NCBI RefSeq assembly: GCF_000372865.1
Contig: NZ_KB889965.1
Span: 92,720-156,719 of the forward strand
Length of the DNA: 64,000 bases
Source of the DNA: Methylosarcina fibrata AML-C10
GTDB lineage: Bacteria > Pseudomonadota > Gammaproteobacteria > Methylococcales > Methylomonadaceae
Direction of reading: 5' to 3'
Shown here in pieces: positions 26,416 through 34,756 of this stretch; positions within the stretch are counted from its first letter, which is position 1; each line of letters starts with the position of its first letter. The notes under the pieces were generated by a model. The model ran no database searches. It was not told where the DNA came from and worked only from the letters and a program-made list of their open reading frames with translations. Made by a program: the position numbers and the translations under genes.

Positions 26416-28320
26416 ATGATTCAATCCCTTAGCGCCTATCTAGTCAATAATCTTAATAAGAAAGTCCCGGTTACCGGTATCGGCTTATTCCGTATTTTTT
26501 ACGGACTGGTCACTCTGCAGGAAATTGTATTTCTATTTTATTTTAATCATTTAATCTTCGATCCCATCCCTTACATCGATGTGGAGTTTCCTTCAATACC
26601 CTTTTTTTTAGGGCTGTGGGGGCTGGTTGCGGTCATGGTCGTTGTCGGCTACCGTTATCAATTCGCCGCCTTCAGTAATTATCTGTTTTGGATCATCTTT
26701 GTAAATTTCACGCCCATGCAGCGGGATTTCGACGGCGGTTTTGACATGTTCATGACCGGCGCCGGATTTTTTCTGCTGTTCATGCCCGCTGACCGGGCTT
26801 TCTCGATCGATAAACTTCGGTATCGGCTGAGCACTCCTTTCATTCATTACAACAGTTACAGTCAGCCTGCGGTCTCGGTCCTGGCCTATACCGTACCTGT
26901 TGCAATCTGCCTCGGTTTTCTTTATTTCGACTCGGCCATCCACAAACTCTTTGCCGAGCACTGGCGTAACGGACTGGGGCCCTGGCTGCCTTCCACGCAG
27001 CCTTACTATGTATCGGCTATCGATATGTCGCCGTGGCTGAACATCGAGTGGCTGCAAAAAACGGTAGGTTACACTATCCTTGTCTTCCAGTTTACTTTCC
27101 TGTTTTTCTTCAACCACCGCAAACTGCGCTTAATTTATTTATTCATCGGCATGGGCCTGCATCTGGGCATTACCCTGTCCTTGAATATTTATCCGTTCGG
27201 GCTCGGAATGCTGTCGTTTTATACTCTGCTGATCCCGTTCAAATGCTGGCGCGCCGCAGGAAGAGCGCTCACCGCCAGGAAACCCGCGCTGACCGTGTTC
27301 TATGACCGTTTGTGCCCTTTGTGTAACCGGACCGTTCTGATCCTCAATCATTTCGACGTCTTTCACTGCATAGACTTTAAATCCGCGCAGGATCATGCGG
27401 CAGAGTATCCGGCCTTGGCGGCCCTCGGCCAGGACGAACTGTTGACCGATCTGTATGCGCTGGACGATAAGAATCGGATGTATAGCGGACTGGACACTTA
27501 CATTCAGGTTTTCTTCAAAATGCGCTATTTGTTCTTGCTGGGCGCGATTATGAAATTACCGGGCATCTACCCATTGGCCGGAAAACGCTACCGGTTGATC
27601 GCAGATTCCCGGCAACGAGTGGTTTGCACCTCCGATTGCCTGGTTTCCGAAAAACTGGAAGACAATACTCTTTATCACCGGCTTTTCGAGCAAGCGGCCG
27701 GAGAAAAACCGAAAGCCTTCTCCCGGAAGCTGGCCAAGATTCTGGTTGGCGTTCTGATACTACAGCTCAACAGCTCCATCCATTACGGAATTGTTTACCG
27801 GCTCAAGGTCGACACCTATCAGAATCCTCTGGCGGCTGCGGTGACCAAAGGCAGCAATGCGCTGATCTCGGTTTCGCAATTGTTTTTGGGCATTGCGCCG
27901 CACGCGCTGTACCTGCACGATCATTTTGCCGGGTATGACCGGATTGTGGCGATTACTTATATCGACTCGGCCGGAAAGGAGCAGTGGCTTCCGTTCGTAA
28001 ACGAGCAGGGCCGGCTGCTGGCCCCGAATTGGGGGAGAGTGCATTCGATGTGGGCCAATATTGCAGTGACGCCTACGATAAATGATACGCGGCTCAAGAA
28101 ATTCATTATGAAAGTCACCGCTTTCTGGGGGCATAAAATCGGATTGAATCTTGATAATACATTGTTTTATATCAAATTAAAAAAAATTGATGCGCCAACT
28201 CACTGGGTTTACGATCAATTGCACAGAAATTTTTCTTCCGAATGGACGAATGTCGGCAGCGCCAAATGGAACGACGGGGTGATTTCGGTTCAATTGCCCG
28301 GCAATATCAATTCCCTGTAA
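26416..28320 (+). CDS. HTTM membrane protein fused to a DCC thiol-oxidoreductase domain
   Basis: 634 residues from ATG 26416 (a TTG at 26404 adds four). Residues about 20-285 have seven or more hydrophobic spans with the HTTM (vitamin K-dependent carboxylase-like) pattern, FTPMQRDFDGGFDMFMTGAGFFLLFMPADR and GLHLGITLSLNIYPFGLGMLSFYTLLIP. Residues about 293-430 form a DUF393/DCC domain with FYDRLCPLCNRTV (CxxC at 300-303). The last 190 residues are of unknown fold with one span. HTTM and DCC proteins are often adjacent or fused; substrate and redox partner are unknown. Start has no clear Shine-Dalgarno. Confidence 0.8.
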   Translation: MIQSLSAYLVNNLNKKVPVTGIGLFRIFYGLVTLQEIVFLFYFNHLIFDPIPYIDVEFPSIPFFLGLWGLVAVMVVVGYRYQFAAFSNYLFWIIFVNFTPMQRDFDGGFDMFMTGAGFFLLFMPADRAFSIDKLRYRLSTPFIHYNSYSQPAVSVLAYTVPVAICLGFLYFDSAIHKLFAEHWRNGLGPWLPSTQPYYVSAIDMSPWLNIEWLQKTVGYTILVFQFTFLFFFNHRKLRLIYLFIGMGLHLGITLSLNIYPFGLGMLSFYTLLIPFKCWRAAGRALTARKPALTVFYDRLCPLCNRTVLILNHFDVFHCIDFKSAQDHAAEYPALAALGQDELLTDLYALDDKNRMYSGLDTYIQVFFKMRYLFLLGAIMKLPGIYPLAGKRYRLIADSRQRVVCTSDCLVSEKLEDNTLYHRLFEQAAGEKPKAFSRKLAKILVGVLILQLNSSIHYGIVYRLKVDTYQNPLAAAVTKGSNALISVSQLFLGIAPHALYLHDHFAGYDRIVAITYIDSAGKEQWLPFVNEQGRLLAPNWGRVHSMWANIAVTPTINDTRLKKFIMKVTAFWGHKIGLNLDNTLFYIKLKKIDAPTHWVYDQLHRNFSSEWTNVGSAKWNDGVISVQLPGNINSL

Positions 28321-28349
28321 CGGAGCGCTGCGTTAAAACTTATTTTTTA

Positions 28350-28378
28350 TTGCATCGCTTATTCAGGCATGGTATAAA
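28350..28378 (+). promoter_or_regulatory. Sigma-70 promoter of the small lipoprotein gene
   Basis: TTGCAT (28350-28355), a 17-bp spacer and TATAAA (28373-28378). The -10 matches 5 of 6 bases; the -35 only its TTG. Start near 28385 gives a leader of about 58 nt with a short GCCC/GGGC stem at 28381-28398. Confidence 0.55.
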
Positions 28379-28442
28379 TTGCCCGTGCTTTTTTGGGCGC
28401 AAATATAACAATAATTTAAACCCCCCTTTGGAGGATATTATT

Positions 28443-28562
28443 ATGAAAAAAGTTTTAGCACTTTTGGCTGTGTCATTAATGGTTGTTGGCCTGACTGGTT
28501 GCCTGGACAGTCCAGACGATTCAAAACAAAGAGTTGTTAGCTCAGCCGAAATGATGAAATAA
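28443..28562 (+). CDS. Very small predicted lipoprotein, 39 residues
   Basis: The frame MKKVLALLAVSLMVVGLTGC is a complete lipoprotein signal with lipobox LTGC. It leaves a mature peptide of only 20 residues (CLDSPDDSKQRVVSSAEMMK). A perfect GGAGG (28430-28434) lies 8 bp before the ATG, a promoter is at 28350-28378 and a strong terminator follows at 28586. This makes it a well-equipped monocistronic gene. Asp after the lipid Cys is at position 3, not 2, so outer-membrane sorting is expected under the enteric rule. It resembles entericidin-size lipoproteins in build, but I recognise no family. Confidence 0.8.
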   Translation: MKKVLALLAVSLMVVGLTGCLDSPDDSKQRVVSSAEMMK

Positions 28563-28585
28563 CATCCGGTTACTGCGTAACCCCC

Positions 28586-28616
28586 AAAAAACCCAGCAAT
28601 TTTTGCTGGGTTTTTT
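28586..28616 (+). terminator. Strong rho-independent terminator
   Basis: CCCAGCAA (28592-28599), loop TTT, TTGCTGGG (28603-28610). It is preceded by six A and followed by six T, so the stem extends to 14 pairs. It ends the small lipoprotein transcript 24 bp after its stop and could also work from the other side for the minus strand. Confidence 0.9.
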
Positions 28617-28676
28617 GTTTGCGAAACCGCCTGACCGGCTGCGGAACCCGGAATGAGCGTTCTTTTTCATTGCGCC

Positions 28677-28687
28677 GGGGGGGGGGG
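28677..28687. repeat. Run of eleven G
   Basis: An uninterrupted G11 tract sits 41 bp past the stop of the QEGLA gene (stop at 28728, minus strand). It is intergenic, so slippage would not shift a reading frame. It may simply be an assembly-sensitive spot. Confidence 0.7.
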
Positions 28688-28727
28688 CAAAATGATCTTC
28701 TACTGCGTGTGCGCGGGCCTGTTTTAA

Positions 28728-30023
28728 TCACAGAACATTCGCATAGTCCTGTTCCAATTGCTTGAAATTCATCGACGACATGAAGCGGCTAAAACTCATC
28801 CAGGCCGAAAGCCCCATCAAGTCCTTGAATTGAGGCGGTAAAAAACGCGGCGGTACGACGGTGCCTTCTTCAACCAGCTCCGCCAGCACCTTCATGTCTT
28901 CCAGCATGGTTTTGCCGCAGAACAGCAAGGGAATGCGATCGGGTTTACCCTTGCTGACAGCAAGGCGTATGAAATTGTAAGTCAGCACAAATCCCTTGAT
29001 GTAAGTCAAGTCTTTGGTAAACGGCAGGCCGTCGGGACTGCTGCCTCTGAACACCCGGCTGGTGAGCGTGTAACTTTCCTCCCGATCCAGTCCTTTATCC
29101 AGAAAAAACCGGAAAATTTCCAGAAAATTGGCGCCTTCTTCGGCGAGCGTGATGGCTCTGACCCGATCGATCAATTTCATCAGACGATTGGGCGTGGAGC
29201 TTAGGGTCAATATTTCCATCAGTACGGCCAGACCTTCCTGAGTGACTGCGGCGGAAGGCGGGCCTTTACCCAGAAAAGAACAATAAGGCTGCGCCAGACC
29301 GTTGAGGGTCGTGCCCAGATGCACCCAGACTTCATGAACTTCAAGCACGCGCAGATCGCGCATGTTAAAGTAAGCGTCCGCCCGCAGTTTTACGTAATCG
29401 GTGCCGGCCGCCGCATCGGCCAGAATGCCGTCGCTGATCATCGCCCGGAGGCCGTCGCCGGGGAAAAGAGCCTGAATTTTTTCATTGAGCAGAACGACCG
29501 CTTCCTTGGCCGGAATGGTTTTGGGCTCTTCGTTGAGGAAGTCCAGTTTCAGGAGTTGCAAAAGCGTGTCTTCCATCATGCTGCCCAGCATGGCGATCGG
29601 GGGGTCGCCGACGTGGAAGACGTCCTGGGAACAGCCGTAGAGTTCTTGCGAAATATTGGAAAAAGTGGCCGTGCCTCGAGCTTGCAGCATGTCCACGACG
29701 TCCTGGTATTCCCTGCATATCCTGCGCATGATGACGCTGAGCGGATTCAGTTGGCCGAGAGTGCGCACGAGGTCGCGTTCAATCCGGTAGAATTCGAGTT
29801 TTTTTTCTTCAGGATCGAATCCCAACGGGCGATTTTTATAATAATCCGGCGTGACTTCGGGGAGCATTTTGCAATTTTTGTTGAAAAAGGCTTGTTTAAT
29901 GCTCTCGTCCCATTTGATGGCATCGAGAATGCGGATGGGTTGCTGTGCCTTGACGATCCGGTCGGAAAGCGCTTTGACCTGAGTCAGGTAGGTTGAAGGA
30001 GGCTTAACGTTTTTTTCGGGCAT
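28728..30023 (-). CDS. QEGLA-motif protein (DUF1704), MATCAP-like metallopeptidase
   Basis: 431 residues. The pair HEVWVH (230-235, HExxxH) and TQEGLA (261-266, with E263) is the signature of the DUF1704 family, once named for flavohemoglobin expression and now linked to MATCAP-type carboxypeptidases. H230, H235 and E263 are likely zinc ligands and E231 the catalytic base. No signal peptide; predicted cytoplasmic. The bacterial substrate is not known to me. It lies downstream of the SLC13-type permease gene, 53 bp away and in the same direction, so co-transcription is likely, but a functional link is unproven. Confidence 0.82.
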   Translation of the reverse strand: MPEKNVKPPSTYLTQVKALSDRIVKAQQPIRILDAIKWDESIKQAFFNKNCKMLPEVTPDYYKNRPLGFDPEEKKLEFYRIERDLVRTLGQLNPLSVIMRRICREYQDVVDMLQARGTATFSNISQELYGCSQDVFHVGDPPIAMLGSMMEDTLLQLLKLDFLNEEPKTIPAKEAVVLLNEKIQALFPGDGLRAMISDGILADAAAGTDYVKLRADAYFNMRDLRVLEVHEVWVHLGTTLNGLAQPYCSFLGKGPPSAAVTQEGLAVLMEILTLSSTPNRLMKLIDRVRAITLAEEGANFLEIFRFFLDKGLDREESYTLTSRVFRGSSPDGLPFTKDLTYIKGFVLTYNFIRLAVSKGKPDRIPLLFCGKTMLEDMKVLAELVEEGTVVPPRFLPPQFKDLMGLSAWMSFSRFMSSMNFKQLEQDYANVL

Positions 30024-30076
30024 GGAAAAATATCTTGTTTATGATCGATAAGGTTCGGAAAAACGGCCTGTAAAAA

Positions 30077-31324
30077 TCAACGGATCCCATAACGGAACCA
30101 GATTCCGTAAATCAACAAATTAAGCAAGCCCAGCGGAATTCCGAGACGGGCGAATTCGAAAAAGCCGAGGCTAGCCTTATGTTTTTCGGCGTGCTGAACA
30201 ATGATTACATTGCTCGCTGCGCCCAGAATCAGAAAATTGCCGGCGATCGTGCTGCCAGCGGCCAGCGCCATGGAGATTTCGGCGTGCGCGTGCGGAAGCA
30301 AGGGCAAATACAATGCGACCAGCGGCACGTTGGAAATCAATTGGCTGAGTGCCGCGCTGAGCAGCAAGACGGCGGGAAGCGACGACACGTCGACGTGCAG
30401 GTCGGCGACCCAATCTTGCAATACCCCTGTCTGCCAGACGCTGGCCGTGAGCACGAACATCGAAGCAAAAAATACCAGGGTCGGCCAGTCCAGGCTCTTT
30501 AACAATTGTATCCGATTGGAATTGTATAATAACGGAGGCAACGCCGAGAGAACAGCAATATGGCTCAGTTCCATCCGGATCGAACTGCCCAGCTCCGGCA
30601 AGACAAGGTTCGCGGTAATCGACCCGATCAGAAGAATTAACGAAAGACGGGCCGCTTTGGCCAATTTTTTATCGATCAATTCGACCGGACCATGACAAAG
30701 AGGCGTTTCTTTGGTGAATTGCTTCCGGTAGACCCTGCGTAAAATGAGATAGGTAAGACCGAGGTTGAATAAGGACGGTAGGGCGAGTGAAGTGAAAAAG
30801 GCCGAAAACGGAGACGCAAACCCTGCGTGCCGGACAATCAGCAGATTTTGCGGGTTGCCGATGGGCGTCATGACGCTGCCGATGGTAATCGCATAAGCGA
30901 GCGTCAGCAATAAAAGAGAATTGTTGATTTTGTGCTCTCGGGCCAGTCTCAATACCAACGGAGTGCCGATAATGGCGAGAGTGTCGTTCATCAATAGAGC
31001 CGAGCCAAAGGCCGAACCGAACAAGACGGCAAGAATCAACTGGGATACGGATTGAATCCGGCTAAACAAACGGTAGGAGATAAAATAGAGATATCCGCTC
31101 GCTACCAGGGTCTGGCCGACGATGAACATTCCTGCCAGAAACACCATGACGTCTAGATCGATGGCTTTAAGGGCGTCGTGAACGCTGATGTCTCCGGTCA
31201 GCAGGACGATGAGCGCTCCGGCCGTCATCGAGTGCCAGATCCGGACCGTAACGCGGCCGATTTTTCTTACCGCAATTAACACAAATACGGCTATCATTAC
31301 TGTCAAGGGTACATTCATTTCCAT
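30077..31324 (-). CDS. SLC13/ArsB/NhaD-superfamily anion or ion permease
   Basis: 415 residues, nearly all hydrophobic, about 10-12 membrane spans. Two inverted halves each carry a helical-hairpin signature: GSALLMNDTLAIIGTPLVL with ITIGSVMTPIGNPQNLLIV in the first, and LSQLISNVPLVALYLPLL with GSTIAGNFLILGAASNVIIV in the second. This is the ion-transporter superfamily layout seen in SLC13, ArsB and CitT. The ion or solute is not certain. An inner-membrane location is clear. The paired N-P and N-V motifs are the probable substrate sites. Confidence 0.88.
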   Translation of the reverse strand: MEMNVPLTVMIAVFVLIAVRKIGRVTVRIWHSMTAGALIVLLTGDISVHDALKAIDLDVMVFLAGMFIVGQTLVASGYLYFISYRLFSRIQSVSQLILAVLFGSAFGSALLMNDTLAIIGTPLVLRLAREHKINNSLLLLTLAYAITIGSVMTPIGNPQNLLIVRHAGFASPFSAFFTSLALPSLFNLGLTYLILRRVYRKQFTKETPLCHGPVELIDKKLAKAARLSLILLIGSITANLVLPELGSSIRMELSHIAVLSALPPLLYNSNRIQLLKSLDWPTLVFFASMFVLTASVWQTGVLQDWVADLHVDVSSLPAVLLLSAALSQLISNVPLVALYLPLLPHAHAEISMALAAGSTIAGNFLILGAASNVIIVQHAEKHKASLGFFEFARLGIPLGLLNLLIYGIWFRYGIR

Positions 31325-31516
31325 TCACCTATGGGGATTGAATTCCACAAATTGCATTGAACGCTATCGGCGATTTCGGACGGATTTTAAAAGTTCAGAA
31401 ATTTAAGACTCTTCCGGAATGTTTTAATTGAAGGCTTTACGCGGTCTTTATTTAGAGGAAAGGCGGTTCCGATAAAGAAACTGCACCGATCTGCATTAAA
31501 TAAACGCAGCCAGAGA

Positions 31517-32113
31517 ATGAATATGAATAAACATAAATTATTGAGTTTCTCCGACGAGAAGGGGGAGATCGTCCTCTCCAAGAGAAAATTCTTGAAAAAT
31601 ATTGTCTACGGTTCCTTGCTGGCTATCGGCGGTTCTACGGTCGCCGAGGCAAGAATAGGGCATTTCCCGTCGCATAAGACACTTTCTTTCGAACATATCC
31701 ATACCGGCGACCGGTTAAGGCTCACTTATTTTGAACAGGGCCGGTATTTGAGAGACGCTCTGGCGGAGATCAATTATCTGCTCCGTGATTTTCGGACCGG
31801 CTCGGTTCATCCGATCGATACGGACCTGCTGGATCAATTATACGATCTGAAATTGCTGCTGGGGATCCGGCGGCCTTTTCACATCGTTTCGGGCTATCGC
31901 TCTCCCTCCACCAATGCCAAGCTGCGCAGAGCCAGTCGCGGCGTTTCCAAGCATAGTTTACACATGCAGGGCAGGGCCATCGATATTCGCGTGGAAAGGA
32001 TGGACGTTCGCTTGATCAGAAACGCTGCGATTCACATGGCGCGCGGCGGCGTCGGTTATTATCCCGGTTCCGATTTCGTTCATCTGGATACGGGCCGATT
32101 CAGGACTTGGTGA
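31517..32113 (+). CDS. YcbK/MepK-type peptidoglycan endopeptidase (DUF882, M15 family)
   Basis: 198 residues. A basic leader with a KRKFLKN box and hydrophobic stretch (IVYGSLLAIGGSTVAEA) looks like a Tat-like or Sec export signal. The M15 zinc site is visible: HIVSGYRSPSTNAKLR, SKHSLHMQGRAIDIR with the ligand H and D, and VHLDTGRFRTW with the last His. Members cut peptide cross-links in peptidoglycan, including 3-3 links. It converges with the YcbB L,D-transpeptidase gene, which makes 3-3 links; the two are neighbours in other gammaproteobacteria too. Confidence 0.88.
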   Translation: MNMNKHKLLSFSDEKGEIVLSKRKFLKNIVYGSLLAIGGSTVAEARIGHFPSHKTLSFEHIHTGDRLRLTYFEQGRYLRDALAEINYLLRDFRTGSVHPIDTDLLDQLYDLKLLLGIRRPFHIVSGYRSPSTNAKLRRASRGVSKHSLHMQGRAIDIRVERMDVRLIRNAAIHMARGGVGYYPGSDFVHLDTGRFRTW

Positions 32114-32165
32114 GGCGGATTTCCTGCCCACTCAATTGCCCGGTTCCCTTCCGGGTCGTCTCGAT

Positions 32166-33920
32166 TTATTTGATGATTTGAGGCGGCACCGTGTTTTTAC
32201 TGATAAACAGCGATTGGTCGGACAGATCCTGAGGTTTTTTAAGAACTTCGAGCAGGATTTCATCGTGTCCGTAAATATCCGGATAAAATGTCAGACTGTC
32301 GTTCTCGTCAATAAAGGACGTTGTATAAAAGAACAGCACCGGGATGGGGTGTTTCAAAATGACTCTTTGAGTTTTGGCGGTTTTCATTGTCATATGTACG
32401 TTTTCCTGGCTCCATCCCGCCTGGTCTTTTAAGGCAAAACCGGCCAAGGCTTCCGGATTTTCGACCCGTACGCAGCCATGGCTGAAATCCCGCCGGGATT
32501 TGCTGAACAAGGCATTGGCGGGCGTATCGTGCAAATAGACGTCTTCCTTGTTCGGAAACATGAACTTTACCCGGCCCAAGGCATTCTTGCGCCCCGGACG
32601 CTGGCGGATCTTGAGCACTCCCTGCTTCAAAAGAGCGATGGCATCGGGAGTAAACGCGACGGCCCTGGCATCGCTCGTGAAGCCTGTGACCATTTCCATG
32701 TTCTCCTTTTCAAGATACTGGGGATTGGCACTCAACTTGGGCAGGATTTCATCCTTGACAATGCTGTAGGGCACGTTCCAGTAGGGCATGAAATCGATGA
32801 AACGCATCTCCGCCATCAACACCGGAGTTTGATTTTTCAAAGCCTTGCCGACGACCACTTTCATATTGAGAATGCCGGGATGGGGCTTGCCGATGTCGTC
32901 AAAAGCCCACAACTGGAAAGCCGGAATATTGACGATAATGTAAGTTCCGGCGTTTATTTCCGGCAGCCAGCGCAGCCGTTCCATCGCCAATTCGATTTGA
33001 GTGATCCTCTGTTTGAAAGGAATGTTGATGGCGGCGGCGGTGCTTTTGCCGATGACGCCGTCGGGGTTCAGGCCATGGCGTTTCTGGAATTTCATCACGC
33101 CGTCGCGAATCGGGTTGGCGTATATATCGGCGTTTTTGGGATCGGGTTGATCCTTGTTGTCGAACAGATCGCCGACGGAGACCAGAAAGTTCTTCAGACT
33201 CTGCATTTGAGGATGCCGGTCGCCGGGACGAAGCGATTTGGCAATCAATAACTGGAAGGGAACATATTGAGCATCCAATTGTCTGTACAACGCCAGCGAC
33301 TGCTTCAGCTTCTGGTACTGCAAAAGTTTGGGTTCCACTGTATCCGGTAACTTGGCAAGCGTACCCTGGGCCAGCGCGGCTTTAATCAATACTGGCAGAT
33401 CGGCCAGTTTTTTTTCCCTCGGTTTCAAATTGAAGTGGATTCCCTGCGGATTGACCCGGCCATAATGCAGATCGTGCAGAAAGCGCAATAACGACAGGCT
33501 CAACGCCGTATCGTACAATGCCAATTTTTTCAAGTTTTCGGGCGGCAATGCAAGCGTTGCGGGCAGAGTCCTCTGCAATAATTCGGCATCGTAATCGGCC
33601 GGATTCAAGCCGTGCAGCGAAGCGTTTGCCAGCAGATTGAGCGCTTCGGCAAGATTCTTTTTGGAATCGTCGCGCCCCAGCCAGAGCAGCCGGTAGTTTT
33701 CCATTTTATATAAGGCATCGAGGTCATCGAAACGATTGGCGAAAGAGGGCTGCAAAAGATCGGGATGCTGTTTTGCCGAAATGATCGCGAAAATCTCTTT
33801 GGCTACTCCGGTTTTCTGTTCGGTCATTTCTTCGGCTCCCGCCGGAGTCACCACCAGACTGGTTAAAATGAGCGACATCAGCGTGGAAAAATAAATGCCG
33901 TGCCGGATTTTTAGATTCAT
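32166..33920 (-). CDS. ldtD: L,D-transpeptidase YcbB/LdtD type
   Basis: 584 residues from ATG 33920. A signal peptide (MNLKIRHGIYFSTLMSLILT through the AGA cleavage region) is followed by a long N-terminal domain, a peptidoglycan-binding repeat (about 270-320, IRDGVMKFQKRHGLNPDGVIGKST) and a YkuD catalytic domain whose HGCVRVENP holds the nucleophilic Cys. It forms 3-3 cross-links in the periplasm. The frame stays open to 34082, but the extra 54 residues would bury the signal, so I reject them. Convergent with the YcbK gene across a 52-bp gap with a weak CCCGG/CCGGG hairpin. Confidence 0.92.
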   Translation of the reverse strand: MNLKIRHGIYFSTLMSLILTSLVVTPAGAEEMTEQKTGVAKEIFAIISAKQHPDLLQPSFANRFDDLDALYKMENYRLLWLGRDDSKKNLAEALNLLANASLHGLNPADYDAELLQRTLPATLALPPENLKKLALYDTALSLSLLRFLHDLHYGRVNPQGIHFNLKPREKKLADLPVLIKAALAQGTLAKLPDTVEPKLLQYQKLKQSLALYRQLDAQYVPFQLLIAKSLRPGDRHPQMQSLKNFLVSVGDLFDNKDQPDPKNADIYANPIRDGVMKFQKRHGLNPDGVIGKSTAAAINIPFKQRITQIELAMERLRWLPEINAGTYIIVNIPAFQLWAFDDIGKPHPGILNMKVVVGKALKNQTPVLMAEMRFIDFMPYWNVPYSIVKDEILPKLSANPQYLEKENMEMVTGFTSDARAVAFTPDAIALLKQGVLKIRQRPGRKNALGRVKFMFPNKEDVYLHDTPANALFSKSRRDFSHGCVRVENPEALAGFALKDQAGWSQENVHMTMKTAKTQRVILKHPIPVLFFYTTSFIDENDSLTFYPDIYGHDEILLEVLKKPQDLSDQSLFISKNTVPPQIIK

Positions 33921-34756
33921 TTTATTCTGCGCACAAGGTCTTATGGCGGTAAGCATGGCAATTCCCACAATGAATGGATGGAACAAAAACCTCAAGGCGG
34001 CCGGAAAAAGCAGGGAAGGGCATCCAGGGAGCGGAAGTAATGAGGCTTTTACTCCGAACGGCTTATTTAACTTCAAATTCATTATCGGAAGCTTAATTGC
34101 ATAAGTAAGGAGCTTTCGTGGATTCTATTTTTTCCTGAACGGAAAAGACTCGGATGGAAGGGCGTTGGCGGAGAGAAGGTCTGTAGCGGCGGCATTTAAG
34201 TATCTGTTAATTACTTTAATGGATGATGTCATAATACTACCATTATCGCCGTCTTTATAAAGAGATAAATTGCGGGTGAAACCATTCCTGTCCGTTCAGC
34301 CAAAGAAAGCGGCGATCGATGCGGAGGATGTCACATCATGTAGGGGGGGGTACTCGAACTTGACGAGTGTCCGCACAGTAGATCTTGCCTTCTTGTCTTT
34401 TATCCCCGGAACTGATCGGAACGGCGAGGGAATGCCGAACAGCCGTGCTTGCATTGAGGTCATGGATGGAGAGCGCGGATACTTCAATGACCGATTTCGG
34501 TTGGTTGGCAAGGCAAAATCTAAAAAAAGACTTTGCCGGAGAGAAATAGTTCGCCTGTTTATTCTAAATTATAAGGATGTTTTTCGGGTACCGGCTCGAC
34601 CAAGGCGTCGGCGCAGAGCGATAAATTCGACAAGCGGTATTGATCGCGCTTGCAGAGGGCGGAGTGACCGGACTCTTTCCGCTGCTATTGCCCGGAGTCC
34701 TCCGCGGCAGGGAAAAACAGAACAATGAGCGCGTCCAACACAACCTCGACAATGCC
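33921..34756. other. 836-bp spacer without a convincing gene
   Basis: Divergent region between ldtD (minus) and the MBL gene (plus). The first 160 bp is an in-frame upstream extension of ldtD. From 34270 a plus frame (TTG start) and from 34511 a minus frame overlap each other. Neither has a Shine-Dalgarno or a family I recognise, and both look non-coding. A run of eight G lies at 34343-34350. No clear promoter, repeat or terminator was found. Confidence 0.45.

Noticed and set aside
32137-32158. Terminator between ycbK and ldtD genes
   Set aside because: CCCGG/CCGGG stem is short and not followed by a T-run, so not listed as a terminator.
34270-34728. 152-codon plus-strand frame
   Set aside because: TTG start without ribosome-binding site, Arg-rich end of the type seen in chance frames, overlaps an opposed frame and the start region of the MBL gene.
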